Shown in pieces: positions 17,300-25,986 of a stretch of 48,064 bases of DNA (position 1 is its first letter; each line of letters starts with the position of its first letter). The notes beneath the pieces were generated by a model, which searched no databases, was not told where the DNA came from, and was given only the letters and a program-made list of their open reading frames with translations. The translations under genes were made by a program, and so were the position numbers. Source of the DNA: Salirhabdus euzebyi (GTDB lineage: Bacteria > Bacillota > Bacilli > Bacillales > Alkalibacillaceae); assembly GCF_014207435.1 (NCBI RefSeq), contig NZ_JACHGH010000018.1, forward strand, positions 1 to 48,064. Direction: 5' to 3'.

Positions 17300-17395
17300 A
17301 TAATCTCCCTTAAATCTTATTCCTGTCTTTACTTTATCACAAAAATCTTCTATGTGTATAAACCATTGGTCATTAAGGAGTAAGGATTTATAAAT

Positions 17396-17420
17396 TAAAA
17401 AGAGAGTCGTTAAACTCTCT
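17396..17420 (-). terminator. Terminator of ppiB
   Basis: Stem AGAGAGT/ACTCTCT extended by A/T pairs, followed on the minus strand by TTTTT, 11 bases after the ppiB stop. Confidence 0.82.
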
Positions 17421-17431
17421 TTTTTCAAAAA

Positions 17432-17872
17432 TTATTCTGCATCAAAAACTTTTAATTCTTTCATTACATCGCCATTGGACATCTTTTTAGCCGCTTCAAT
17501 TCCAGAAGTAACTTGTCCAAATACTGTGTGCACACCATCAAGATGTGGTTGTGGCTCATGAACAATGAAAAATTGACAAGAACCAGTATCTTTCCCAGCG
17601 TGAGCCATAGAGAGTGCTCCCTCTTTGTGGCGATGTGGATTTCCTTCTGTTTCACATTTAATCGTATAGCCAGCTGAACCAGTACCTGTTCCAGTTGGAC
17701 ATCCACCTTGGCTTACAAAGCCTGGAATGACACGATGGAAGTTAAGGCCGTCATAAAAACCTTCGTTTGCTAATTTTTCAAAATTACTAACTGTACCCGG
17801 TGCTTCATTAGGAAATAAATCAAATTCAATTTTATCTCCTGATTCCATTATGATATATCCTTTTTTGCTCAT
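17432..17872 (-). CDS. ppiB: Peptidyl-prolyl cis-trans isomerase B (cyclophilin)
   Basis: A 146-residue cytosolic cyclophilin with [27 protein letters not shown] (about 40-66, catalytic Arg in FHRV), [17 protein letters not shown] and [11 protein letters not shown]. It speeds cis-trans isomerisation of proline bonds during folding. The ATG follows AGGAGTG. Position next to lysA and ribT matches B. subtilis ppiB. All cyclophilin active-site segments are intact. Confidence 0.96.
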   Translation of the reverse strand: MSKKGYIIMESGDKIEFDLFPNEAPGTVSNFEKLANEGFYDGLNFHRVIPGFVSQGGCPTGTGTGSAGYTIKCETEGNPHRHKEGALSMAHAGKDTGSCQFFIVHEPQPHLDGVHTVFGQVTSGIEAAKKMSNGDVMKELKVFDAE

Positions 17873-17967
17873 TCAGAAACACTCCTTTATATGTAAATCA
17901 GTTTTATCATATCTTTTTTTGCAAAAGAAATCAAAAAGTAATACAGTGCAAACATTCAATTAATTTG

Positions 17968-18099
17968 CTAATTATTAGTGTGAGCCTGCATTTTTCCATC
18001 CCGAACCTTCACTTTTACCGTTGAACCTGCAATTCTCATAAACGAACCTTCAATGAAACCAATCAAGCCTTTAATTACTTCTGTAAACCCTCTAAAAGA
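17968..18099 (-). other. Short open stretch between lysA and ppiB, possible peptide or gene remnant
   Basis: In one minus-strand frame 43 codons are open, ending in a stop at 17968, with protein-like text (RGFTEVIKGLIGFIEGSF, then MRIAGSTVKVKVRDGKMQAH). No good start is found for the full length; an ATG at about residue 20 has AAGGT 6 bases before it and would give 23 residues. It could be a small gene, the tail of a lost gene, or chance. The rest of the 311-base gap 17873-18183 holds only the lysA terminator. Confidence 0.3.
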
Positions 18100-18145
18100 T
18101 CATAATTTTGTGCTCTTTTTCTGATACTAGATTGTACATTAACGA

Positions 18146-18176
18146 AAAAGGGACTAGGGATAGCATACCCTAGTCC
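18146..18176 (-). terminator. Terminator of lysA
   Basis: Stem GGACTAGGG/CCCTAGTCC with an 8-base loop, followed on the minus strand by CTTTTTC, right after the lysA stop codon. Confidence 0.9.
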
Positions 18177-18183
18177 TCGATTC

Positions 18184-19485
18184 TTATCCTCTTTCATATG
18201 GTAAATCTAATCTAGTTAACTCATTATACTGCTCTCGTTTCACTACGAGTTGATCTTGTCCATCTTCTACAAATACAACAGCAGCTTTCGGGAAACGATT
18301 GTAATGATTTGCCATCGCATATCCGTATGCACCAGTTGAAAAGACTGCTAGAATGTCGCCTGACTCAACCTTAGGAACTTGTAAATCCCAAATCAACATA
18401 TCTCCTGATTCACAGCATTTCCCAGCGATAGATACAGTTTCTTCAAGTGGTTCATTCACTTTATTCGCCACTACTGCAGCATATTTTGCATTGTATAGTG
18501 CTGGACGAATATTATCGGTCATTCCACCATCCACTGAAACGTATTTTCTTACTCCAGGGATTTCTTTGATGGAACCTATATTATATAAAGTAGTCCCAGC
18601 ATCCCCTACAATCGCTCGTCCTGGTTCAATCCAGATTTCTGGAATTGGGATTTGCAATTGATTGGCCTGTTCCTTTACTTCTTCAACTAATGCTTCTACA
18701 TAATGACCTAAAGGTCTAGGCTCATCCTCATCTGTATATTTTATCCCGAAGCCTCCACCTAAATTTAACACTTCAGGAATAAATCCGTGGTTTTTATTCC
18801 ATTTACCGATTGCATCAAACAGTTTTTTGACTGCCATCACAAAACCAGTTGTTTCAAAAATTTGTGAGCCTATATGACAATGAATTCCTTCTACATGAAA
18901 ATACTCATTAGTCATTAATCTCATTAAAGCTTGCTCCGCTTGACCATTTGATAGATCAAAACCAAACTTAGAATCTTCTTGTCCAGTAAGAATATAATCA
19001 TGTGTATGGGCTTCAATCCCAGGTGTTACTCTTATTAGCACAGACATTTTATGATTGTATTTTTCTAGAAGATGTTCTAAAAGTTCAATTTCATAAAAAT
19101 TATCAACTACAATACAGCCGATTTTGTTTTCAATGGCCATTTCAAGCTCTTCTATGCTCTTATTATTACCATGCATATGAATACGATCTGTCGGAAAGCC
19201 TGCTTGTAGTGCAGTGTGAAGTTCACCTTGCGAGACGACATCCAAGCTTAAACCTTCTTCTTTTACTACTTGAAGAATGGCAATGGAAGAAAAAGCTTTA
19301 CTTGCATACGCCACTTGCGAGTTAACACCTAATCGTTGGAAAGTATGAACAAAAGCTTGGGCGTTTTCTCTGACTTTATTGATGTCATATATGAATAGTG
19401 GTGTTCCGTGCTTTTTTGCTAATTTCACCGTATCGATTCCACCAACATTTAAATTTTCTGCTACTTTTGTTATCCTCTCTGTCAT
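18184..19485 (-). CDS. lysA: Diaminopimelate decarboxylase
   Basis: A 433-residue fold-III PLP enzyme. The PLP-binding lysine is Lys63 (VAYASKAF); HCHIGSQ (about 202-208), GGGFGIKY (about 242-249) and the second-subunit cysteine motif CCESGDML (about 345-352) complete the active site. It converts meso-diaminopimelate to lysine, the last step of lysine synthesis. It follows the spoVA operon as in B. subtilis, with a separate terminator; no lysine riboswitch is visible upstream. Confidence 0.96.
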   Translation of the reverse strand: MTERITKVAENLNVGGIDTVKLAKKHGTPLFIYDINKVRENAQAFVHTFQRLGVNSQVAYASKAFSSIAILQVVKEEGLSLDVVSQGELHTALQAGFPTDRIHMHGNNKSIEELEMAIENKIGCIVVDNFYEIELLEHLLEKYNHKMSVLIRVTPGIEAHTHDYILTGQEDSKFGFDLSNGQAEQALMRLMTNEYFHVEGIHCHIGSQIFETTGFVMAVKKLFDAIGKWNKNHGFIPEVLNLGGGFGIKYTDEDEPRPLGHYVEALVEEVKEQANQLQIPIPEIWIEPGRAIVGDAGTTLYNIGSIKEIPGVRKYVSVDGGMTDNIRPALYNAKYAAVVANKVNEPLEETVSIAGKCCESGDMLIWDLQVPKVESGDILAVFSTGAYGYAMANHYNRFPKAAVVFVEDGQDQLVVKREQYNELTRLDLPYERG

Positions 19486-19544
19486 TTTAACCCCATCCCT
19501 TACTCTTCTATGTTAGAAAACATTTTATTTACTAGCGTACAAAA

Positions 19545-19573
19545 AAGAAATGAGACAGTCGTTACTGCCTCAT
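19545..19573 (-). terminator. Terminator of the spoVA operon
   Basis: Stem ATGAGGCAGT/ACTGTCTCAT (one G-U pair) with a 4-base loop, followed on the minus strand by TTCTTTTTT, about 60 bases after spoVAF. Confidence 0.82.
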
Positions 19574-19632
19574 TACCTTTAATCGTTAAGATAATAAATA
19601 ACTTTATCATATACTAACCCATCAATCAACGT

Positions 19633-21105
19633 TTAGCTAGGTGGTTGGCGATAGTTATTTTTAGGATGGGTAACGCTTAGACGTCGTTTCGTTAATGGCA
19701 CAGAAACTCTAAATAATATTTGTATCATGCCCTTTAAATCAAACGGAATAAAGGGCCATAAATATGGCGTATTTAAGGATTTCATGCTAGCAAGGAGAAG
19801 TAACCATACAGTTAGGCCTGCCACTAACCCTTTTGCTCCAAAAATTGCTACTACAATGACCAGAAAAACTTTTGACATCTTATTAGCAACACTTAATTCA
19901 TAACTTGGGGTTGCAAAGGAGCCGATTGCACTAAGTGCTACATATAAAATAACTTCAGGCATGAATAGACCAACTTGTATAGCAATTTCTCCAATTAATA
20001 CAGCGGCAATTAAGCCCATGGCAGTCGATAATGGTGTCGGTGTATGAATCGCTGCCATCCGCATAAATTCAATCCCTATATCAGCTAATATAATTTGTAA
20101 AACGACAGGTATGTTCCCTTCTTCATTTGGACCAATAAATTCGAGGCCTTTCGGTAATAAAGAGGGATCCATGACAAAAGTTAACCACAATGGTAGTAGA
20201 AAGAGAGAGGCAAAAATTCCTAAAAACCTTGCCCAACGAACAAAGGTACCAACTGCAGGAGATTGTCGATATTCTTCGGCATGCTGAACATGATGGAAAA
20301 AAGTTGTTGGTGTAATAATCATACTTGGTGATGTATCGACCATCAACACGACATGACCTTCAAAAAGGTGTGCCGAAGCTACATCGGGCCTTTCCGTATA
20401 ACGAACTTGTGGATAGGGGTTGTAGCCTTGTTTGACTAAAAATTCCTCGACTGTTTTTTCAGCCATTGATACTCCATCAATTTCTATGTTTTCTATTTCG
20501 TTTTTTATTAAGTCCACGAGCCCATCATCTGCTACATCCTTTAAGTACATAAGACAGACATCAGTTTTCGAGCGTTCCCCTACTTTCATAATTTCCACGC
20601 GAAGTCTTTCGTCCCTAATTCTTCTTCGGGTCAACGCTGTGTTTTCAATAATGTTCTCTGTGTAACCGTCTCTTGAACCTCTTACCACTTTTTCAGTATC
20701 GGGCTCTTTTGGACCTCTTCCAGGGTATTTCCGAACATCTACCACGAAAGCTTCGTCTAACCCATCAACAAAGATAACAATAAGACCGGATAAAAGTTGG
20801 TCAACGACCTCATCCATCCCTTTTACCCTAGTCACTTGCTGGTGAACTAAACGATTTTCTATAATTTCAGGAAGTTTTCTTTGATTTGATTCCACATCAT
20901 TTATATCGACTAACATTTTCATTATTTCTACGATTACTGATGTGTCACATAAACCCGTCAAATAATAGATATCGATTTCCTTTTTTAATATAGTAAGTTT
21001 ACGGTAACCTAGGTCAAAGGAAACGCCTATCCCTATATGTTCTTTCATATAATCTTGATTTTGTTTTATTTTTTCAGATACTTTTACCTTTTGCGAATTT
21101 TCCAT
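19633..21105 (-). CDS. spoVAF: Stage V sporulation protein AF (GerA-family)
   Basis: A 490-residue protein of the GerA A-subunit family: a soluble N-domain (about 1-270, including VFVDGLDEAFVVDVRKYPGRGPKEPDTEKVVRGSRDG split across the conserved core) and a C-terminal membrane domain with about five helices (LGIFASLFLLPLWL, ALSAIGSFATPSYEL). SpoVAF is not needed for DPA uptake but takes part in early germination together with YqhR-type partners. Last gene of the spoVA operon. It lies only 28 bases after spoVAEb, with no spoVAEa between. Confidence 0.95.
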   Translation of the reverse strand: MENSQKVKVSEKIKQNQDYMKEHIGIGVSFDLGYRKLTILKKEIDIYYLTGLCDTSVIVEIMKMLVDINDVESNQRKLPEIIENRLVHQQVTRVKGMDEVVDQLLSGLIVIFVDGLDEAFVVDVRKYPGRGPKEPDTEKVVRGSRDGYTENIIENTALTRRRIRDERLRVEIMKVGERSKTDVCLMYLKDVADDGLVDLIKNEIENIEIDGVSMAEKTVEEFLVKQGYNPYPQVRYTERPDVASAHLFEGHVVLMVDTSPSMIITPTTFFHHVQHAEEYRQSPAVGTFVRWARFLGIFASLFLLPLWLTFVMDPSLLPKGLEFIGPNEEGNIPVVLQIILADIGIEFMRMAAIHTPTPLSTAMGLIAAVLIGEIAIQVGLFMPEVILYVALSAIGSFATPSYELSVANKMSKVFLVIVVAIFGAKGLVAGLTVWLLLLASMKSLNTPYLWPFIPFDLKGMIQILFRVSVPLTKRRLSVTHPKNNYRQPPS

Positions 21106-21133
21106 GACCGAGTAACCTGCCTTTCCTTACAAC

Positions 21134-21484
21134 TTAGCCCCTTGGCTTGAAAAATACGGCTACGAGAAATCCAAATAGAATGGCTGATGCGATACCTGCA
21201 GACGTTAATTGAAAAATACCGACTGCCACTCCAATAAATCCTTTATCATCAGCTTGTTCCATTGCCCCGTGTAAGAGGGAATGACCAAAGCTAGTAATCG
21301 GAACAGTAGCACCAGCACCAGCAAATTCAATCAATTTGTCGTATAAATCAAACCCGTCCAATACAGCACCCGCTACGACGAAAGAGGATAGGACGTGAGC
21401 AGGAGTTAGTTTCGCTACATCTAAGAGCAGTTGTCCAATTACACAAATGCCCCCACCAACTATAAATGCCCAAAGGTAAATCAT
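21134..21484 (-). CDS. spoVAE: Stage V sporulation protein AE (SpoVAEb)
   Basis: A 116-residue membrane protein homologous to SpoVAC (shared [24 protein letters not shown] compared with GFGIYDKLGQFAGAGSAVPITGFA). It forms part of the inner-spore-membrane channel for calcium-dipicolinate. The start overlaps the spoVAD stop by four bases. It corresponds to SpoVAEb of B. subtilis, not to the soluble SpoVAEa. Confidence 0.94.
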   Translation of the reverse strand: MIYLWAFIVGGGICVIGQLLLDVAKLTPAHVLSSFVVAGAVLDGFDLYDKLIEFAGAGATVPITSFGHSLLHGAMEQADDKGFIGVAVGIFQLTSAGIASAILFGFLVAVFFKPRG

Positions 21485-22509
21485 GATTGATTCAACTCCT
21501 CTCGCATTAAAACAACTCCGTGCGCGATTGTTGGAATCGTCTCTTTTTGTTGAACCATAGTTGGACTCATTAAAGCTCCAGTGGCTACCACTAATACTTT
21601 ATTTAAATTCCCTTTAAGGAGCTCTGAAAAAATATGACCGTATGTTACAACCGCCGAGCAAGCACAACCACTTCCGCCCGCAAATACTTGTTGATCACTG
21701 TTATAGACCATTAATCCACAGTCATTATGCACTTCATCAATATTAATTCCATCTTCCTTTAACATATCTTTCAAAATGGGACTTCCAACAGATGATAGAT
21801 CCCCTGTTAAGATTAAGTCATAATCAGAAGGTGTTCTTCCAACATCACCTAAATGCGTTTTTATTGTGTCATAAGCAGCAGGTGCCATCGCAGTTCCTAA
21901 ATCAAAAGGATCACCCATTTGATAGTCCATCACTTTTCCGATTGTGGCACTTTCTACCCTAATGTTTACTTGTTTGTTTGCTTTTTTCGAAACAAGTCCC
22001 GCACCTGCACCAGTTATAGTAGTCGTGGAAGATGCAGGTTTTTGCCCGCCATACTCAGTCGGATAACGAAATTGTCTTTCTGCAGTAGCATTATGACTGC
22101 TTGTAGCTGCAACAGCATTGTTAATAAAGCCCGCATCAACTAAAGCACTAGCTAGAGCTAAGGATTGCATAGAAGTTGAACATGCCCCAAAAATCCCAAA
22201 GAAAGGTATGGCTAATGTTTTAGCTGCATAATTAGAAGTGACGATTTGGTTGAGTAAATCCCCACTAATCATTAAATCGACTTGATCAGTCTGTAAATTA
22301 TCTTTTTTTATACATGTTTGGATGGACTGTTCAAGCAATCTTCTTTCTGCTTTTTCCCAGTTATCCTCATTGCAATGCAAATCATCATACGTTATATCAA
22401 ATGTATTTCCTAAAGGCCCTTGTGCTTCCCTAGGCCCAGCAACAGTAGCTGTTTCATTTAAGTACACTTTATTTTCATAAAACCACGTTTGTTTCCCTAG
22501 TTTACGCAC
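21481..22509 (-). CDS. spoVAD: Stage V sporulation protein AD (dipicolinate-binding)
   Basis: A 342-residue protein with a thiolase-like fold ([23 protein letters not shown] at about 107-129; [13 protein letters not shown] near 275). SpoVAD binds dipicolinic acid and is essential for its entry into the forespore. GTG start behind a GGGGG site, 17 bases after spoVAC; end overlaps spoVAE. Length equals the family's usual 338-345. Confidence 0.95.
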   Translation of the reverse strand: MRKLGKQTWFYENKVYLNETATVAGPREAQGPLGNTFDITYDDLHCNEDNWEKAERRLLEQSIQTCIKKDNLQTDQVDLMISGDLLNQIVTSNYAAKTLAIPFFGIFGACSTSMQSLALASALVDAGFINNAVAATSSHNATAERQFRYPTEYGGQKPASSTTTITGAGAGLVSKKANKQVNIRVESATIGKVMDYQMGDPFDLGTAMAPAAYDTIKTHLGDVGRTPSDYDLILTGDLSSVGSPILKDMLKEDGINIDEVHNDCGLMVYNSDQQVFAGGSGCACSAVVTYGHIFSELLKGNLNKVLVVATGALMSPTMVQQKETIPTIAHGVVLMREELNQS

Positions 22510-22526
22510 GAACTTTACCCCCTACA

Positions 22527-22976
22527 TCATTGCGTCAATAAATAACGTAATATACCGACTATATAAGCGGAAACTGTTCCGTATACAATGACAGATCCAG
22601 CTAATTTAAACATATTAGATCCTACACCGAGCACATATCCTTCACTCTTGTGTTCTAATGCTGCACTTGTTATTGCATTAGCAAAACCAGTTATCGGAAC
22701 AGCTGAACCAGCTCCCGCAAACTGACCTAGCTTATCATAAATCCCAAAGCCAGTTAGTAAAGAAGCAATCAAAATTAACGTCGCTGCTGTCGGATTCGCC
22801 GCATCTTTTTGACTATAATCGAAAACGTTAATATAAAAATCCGTTAACCCTTGTCCAAAAACACATATTAAACCACCAACAACAAAGGCTTTCACACAAT
22901 TCAGCAATAAGTTTGGTTTTGGTTGGTACGGTTTTACTGTTTGTTTATAGTTTTCAGAATCAAATTTTTTTCCCAT
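22527..22976 (-). CDS. spoVAC: Stage V sporulation protein AC (mechanosensitive DPA channel subunit)
   Basis: A 149-residue membrane protein with four helices and the motif GFGIYDKLGQFAGAGSAVPITGFANAI (core about 85-111). SpoVAC of B. subtilis acts as a mechanosensitive channel releasing dipicolinate on germination. I chose the ATG at 22976, preceded by AGAGGTGAT, which gives the usual family length of about 150; an upstream ATG at 23015 lies within spoVAB. Confidence 0.95.
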   Translation of the reverse strand: MGKKFDSENYKQTVKPYQPKPNLLLNCVKAFVVGGLICVFGQGLTDFYINVFDYSQKDAANPTAATLILIASLLTGFGIYDKLGQFAGAGSAVPITGFANAITSAALEHKSEGYVLGVGSNMFKLAGSVIVYGTVSAYIVGILRYLLTQ

Positions 22977-22993
22977 TCCAATCACCTCTAAAA

Positions 22994-23410
22994 TCATTTT
23001 ACAAATACAAGCCATTGAAACATGGAGCCAAATATTTTACCTAAGACAATTGCCATTAATAGCCACAGAATTTGTCCTTCCAATTTAATCCGCTTTGCTA
23101 AAATCGGAAATACATTTAACACTTCTGTTAAAGCAGCAGCTAGCATTCCGATAAAAATGCCATGGAACAAGCCCCATATTACCTCCAATAGTATAGGGGC
23201 ATGTAAGGAGAAATCACCAAACGATAGTAACGTACCAAACAATACCCCTGCTACTACACTTGTTTCAAAATGTTGAACAAACTTATTGGTTTTACTTAAC
23301 TGTACTAACCTTGGTATAAGTCCCAAAACGGTTAAAAATGCGACAAATCCAGCCCCAACAGCAAGCCCAGAAGCAAATCCAATAATGATTTCTACTACAT
23401 TAATGATCAT
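22994..23410 (-). CDS. spoVAB: Stage V sporulation protein AB
   Basis: A 138-residue membrane protein with four helices, matching SpoVAB (IIIGFASGLAVGAGFVAFL and TVLGLIPRLVQLSKT at the N-terminus). It is required for dipicolinate uptake in spores as part of the SpoVA complex. The start overlaps the end of spoVAA by 11 bases and the end lies just before spoVAC. Confidence 0.94.
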   Translation of the reverse strand: MIINVVEIIIGFASGLAVGAGFVAFLTVLGLIPRLVQLSKTNKFVQHFETSVVAGVLFGTLLSFGDFSLHAPILLEVIWGLFHGIFIGMLAAALTEVLNVFPILAKRIKLEGQILWLLMAIVLGKIFGSMFQWLVFVK

Positions 23411-24014
23411 CTTTTTTACTCACTTCGTTTTCATGCATAATAACGTATTGATCCAAGTTTTGTTGATAATTATGCATCTCTACTTCTAAAGGGCTTGGTT
23501 CCTCATTTATTCGTTTCTTAAAAACATGATTAAAAAATAATATCATCCCTAATCCAAGGCCAATTGAGTAAGGAATCTGCAACCAAAACGGATACTTATT
23601 TTCTTGACCTGTCAGCATATAATGAAGCCGCTGTTGCACCTCTTGCATACTAACATCATAATGAAAATTCATTATCGCCATAGCCGCACCAATAAATAAT
23701 AATAGCCAGATAAAACTAACTACTAAAAAGTTAGGTTTTTTCGTAAACTCTGATAAAACAGCAATGGTTTGATTCGGTCCAACTGGCTGAAATTCTAAAT
23801 TTGGATGCTGATCTTTTAGCTTTTCAATAACAGTAAAAATATCAAAAACCACTATGTTTTTATCTTCTTTTTTTACTTGATAAATAAAACTCTTCTCCAA
23901 AAGATTTTTCCAATTCTCGTTTGCAGAAAGGTATGCTATATCCTTTAACAAGATTTTTTCGTCTTTTGGTATGTTGATTTTGTTTTTTAGCCTAATATAT
24001 ATTTGGTCCCCCAT
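23400..24014 (-). CDS. spoVAA: Stage V sporulation protein AA
   Basis: A 204-residue protein with a soluble N-domain of about 90 residues (YIRLKNKINIPKDEKILLKDIAYL) and two C-terminal transmembrane helices (about 97-116 and 148-167). First gene of the spoVA operon, whose products move dipicolinic acid into the developing spore and out again at germination. A sigma-G promoter lies 34 bases upstream. Confidence 0.94.
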   Translation of the reverse strand: MGDQIYIRLKNKINIPKDEKILLKDIAYLSANENWKNLLEKSFIYQVKKEDKNIVVFDIFTVIEKLKDQHPNLEFQPVGPNQTIAVLSEFTKKPNFLVVSFIWLLLFIGAAMAIMNFHYDVSMQEVQQRLHYMLTGQENKYPFWLQIPYSIGLGLGMILFFNHVFKKRINEEPSPLEVEMHNYQQNLDQYVIMHENEVSKKDDH

Positions 24015-24047
24015 AAAACACTCCTCCCATTTATGAGAAGTTTTGTT

Positions 24048-24077
24048 TATTATGTGTAACTATCCCTTCCTTCATGC
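24048..24077 (-). promoter_or_regulatory. Sigma-G promoter of the spoVA operon
   Basis: On the minus strand GCATG (24077-24073), exactly 18 bases, then CATAATA (24054-24048). Both elements and the spacing fit the sigma-G consensus, and the spoVA operon of B. subtilis is transcribed by sigma-G in the forespore. Confidence 0.85.
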
Positions 24078-24192
24078 GTTTATAAGAAGAGACTTTTGAC
24101 GGCTTATTATCTTTGTAAAATAGATATGGACAGCGTTAAATAATTTCTCCTTTGTCTGCAATAACTCGTACGCCTCAATAATTTTTATAAAC

Positions 24193-24229
24193 AAAAAAAG
24201 GATGTCTTTTTAATTGACATCCTTTTTCT
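24193..24229 (-). terminator. Terminator of the spoIIA operon after sigF
   Basis: Stem AAAAAGGATGTC/GACATCCTTTTT followed by T on the minus strand, directly after the sigF stop codon. Confidence 0.9.
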
Positions 24230-24238
24230 TCACAACTA

Positions 24239-24994
24239 TTAGGTTTTCATTTGATCACGTATATTATTCAAGATTTTCTTTTCTAGTCGTGATACTTGTA
24301 CTTGTGATATTTCCAATCGTTCTGCAACCTCTGATTGTGTTTGATCTTTAAAATACCGTAAATAAATAATTAAGCGTTCTCGATCATCCAGATTACGTAT
24401 AACTTCCTTTAATGCAAGCTTATCAAACCATTTTGTATCTTCATCAGACATTTGATCTAAGAGCGTAATTGGGTCGCCATCATTTTCATAAACCGTTTCA
24501 TGTATGGAGTGGGGAGACTTAGATGCTTCTTGTGCAAAAATAATATCTTCGGCTGATATTTCCAACGCATCCGCTAACTCTTGAATCGTTGGGGATCTAC
24601 CAAATTCCTTAGTAAGTTCATCACGTTTTTTTCTTATCTTATTACCTGTCTCTTTTAATGATCTACTAACCTTTATACTCCCATCATCCCGAATAAATCG
24701 TTGTATTTCTCCTATTATCATCGGGACAGCATAAGTGGAAAAGCGAACATCATAAGATAAATCAAATTTATCTATAGACTTTAAGAGACCAATACAACCA
24801 ATTTGAAATAAATCGTCCGCATCATAGCCACGATTTAAAAAACGTTGTACGACGGACCATACTAAGCGTGTGTTTTTTTCCACAAGAAGATCTCTCGATA
24901 ATTGGTCTCCATGTTGACTGTCATATATAAGTTTTTTTACTTCTTTGTCGGACAACTGCTTGTCCTTTTTGGAATGTTTCAAATCCACATCCAT
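24239..24994 (-). CDS. sigF: Forespore RNA polymerase sigma factor SigF
   Basis: A 251-residue sigma-70 family protein. Region 2 (DADDLFQIGCIGLLKSIDKFD and VRFSTYAVPMIIGEIQRFIRDDG), region 3 (RSLKETGNKIRKKRDELTKEFGRSPT) and region 4 (QTQSEVAERLEISQVQVSRLEKKIL) are all intact. SigF is the first forespore-specific sigma factor and is released when SpoIIAA binds SpoIIAB. Third gene of spoIIAA-spoIIAB-sigF. Confidence 0.97.
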   Translation of the reverse strand: MDVDLKHSKKDKQLSDKEVKKLIYDSQHGDQLSRDLLVEKNTRLVWSVVQRFLNRGYDADDLFQIGCIGLLKSIDKFDLSYDVRFSTYAVPMIIGEIQRFIRDDGSIKVSRSLKETGNKIRKKRDELTKEFGRSPTIQELADALEISAEDIIFAQEASKSPHSIHETVYENDGDPITLLDQMSDEDTKWFDKLALKEVIRNLDDRERLIIYLRYFKDQTQSEVAERLEISQVQVSRLEKKILNNIRDQMKT

Positions 24995-25006
24995 TTACAT
25001 ATCCCC

Positions 25007-25447
25007 TTAGTTACACAAGGTTTGACTATTTTGGAAATGTTTTTTCAATCGCACAGTCGTACCACTGTCTTTAGACGATTGAACGTCAACCTCGTCCATG
25101 AAATTCTCCATGATGGTAAACCCCATTCCAGAACGCTCTAATTCTGGTTTTGATGTATATAATGGCTGTTTTGCTTCTTCTAAATCATCAATCCCGATAC
25201 CTTGATCACGAATTTCTAGCTCCACATAGTTGTCATACAGCACACAGTGAATATACACTTTACCTTCTGGGTTATTTTCATAGCCATGTATGATGGCGTT
25301 CGTAACTGCTTCTGATACAACCGTCTTAATTTCTGTTAATTCATCCATTGTAGGATCGATTTGTGCTATAAATGATGCAACTGTAACTCTTGCAAAGGAC
25401 TCATTTTCACTTAACGCTGAAAATTCAAGGCGCATTTCATTTCTCAT
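25007..25447 (-). CDS. spoIIAB: Anti-sigma-F factor / serine kinase SpoIIAB
   Basis: A 146-residue GHKL ATPase of the SpoIIAB/RsbW type: N-box [14 protein letters not shown] (about 45-58), G1 box IRDQGIGI, and G2 [14 protein letters not shown]. It holds SigF inactive in the pre-divisional cell and phosphorylates SpoIIAA. Start overlaps spoIIAA stop (ATGA). Confidence 0.97.
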   Translation of the reverse strand: MRNEMRLEFSALSENESFARVTVASFIAQIDPTMDELTEIKTVVSEAVTNAIIHGYENNPEGKVYIHCVLYDNYVELEIRDQGIGIDDLEEAKQPLYTSKPELERSGMGFTIMENFMDEVDVQSSKDSGTTVRLKKHFQNSQTLCN

Positions 25448-25797
25448 GACGCCACCCCCAAACTTCTCAGCGCAAATTCTTCGTTTTCTTCTAAACGAAC
25501 AATTTTAAATAGGCCAGATAAATCAAATAACCTCTTTACAGCAGGGGAAACAGAGCATACAACCATTTCTCCTCCAAATTGTTTAATTTCTTTATATCTA
25601 CCTAGCATTACTCCTAGACCAGAACTGTCCATGAAACTCAATGTTTCCATATTGACAACTACGTGCTTAATATTTCCTTTTTCGATTTCACCTTGCCATT
25701 TTGCTTTTAAACTTTCAGAAGTGTGGTGGTCTAATTCACCAGATAACCTGACAAGTAGTACATCATTTTTACTTTCAAATTGTACAGAAAGACTCAA
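25444..25797 (-). CDS. spoIIAA: Anti-anti-sigma factor SpoIIAA
   Basis: A 117-residue STAS-domain protein. Phospho-acceptor Ser58 lies in [10 protein letters not shown], the same position as in B. subtilis. Unphosphorylated SpoIIAA displaces SigF from SpoIIAB. The gene starts with TTG, preceded by AAGGAGG, which gives the conserved MSL N-terminus. It is followed by spoIIAB with a four-base overlap. A sigma-H-like promoter is placed 39 bases upstream. Confidence 0.96.
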   Translation of the reverse strand: MSLSVQFESKNDVLLVRLSGELDHHTSESLKAKWQGEIEKGNIKHVVVNMETLSFMDSSGLGVMLGRYKEIKQFGGEMVVCSVSPAVKRLFDLSGLFKIVRLEENEEFALRSLGVAS

Positions 25798-25835
25798 CCT
25801 AGTTTGCCTCCTTTTTCTTGTGCTTCGCTTGAGTC

Positions 25836-25863
25836 TTTCTATTTTTTTATGCCCTATTCCTGC
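25836..25863 (-). promoter_or_regulatory. Candidate sigma-H promoter of spoIIAA-spoIIAB-sigF
   Basis: On the minus strand GCAGGAATA (25863-25855) fits the sigma-H -35 consensus RNAGGAWWW, and ATAGAAA (25842-25836) is a one-mismatch -10 (RNNGAAT), with 12 bases between. The spoIIA operon of B. subtilis is sigma-H and Spo0A dependent. Confidence 0.55.
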
Positions 25864-25986
25864 TTAATGACAAAAGTAGTGATTATTCGTCAAATAAAGA
25901 GGTTCTAACTGGAACAAATCCTTGTCCTCATTTAAATTTTTATAAAGACTGTATTAAAAGTATTATTATTTTCACACAAAATACTT

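Noticed and set aside
17300-17428. N-terminal extension of the M50-like protein
   Set aside because: The first codons coincide with the ppiB terminator stem and loop; an ATG with a good site lies at 17299.
18100-18183. Lysine riboswitch associated with lysA
   Set aside because: This side is downstream of lysA, and the 147-base gap upstream (19486-19632) is too short and carries only the spoVAF terminator.
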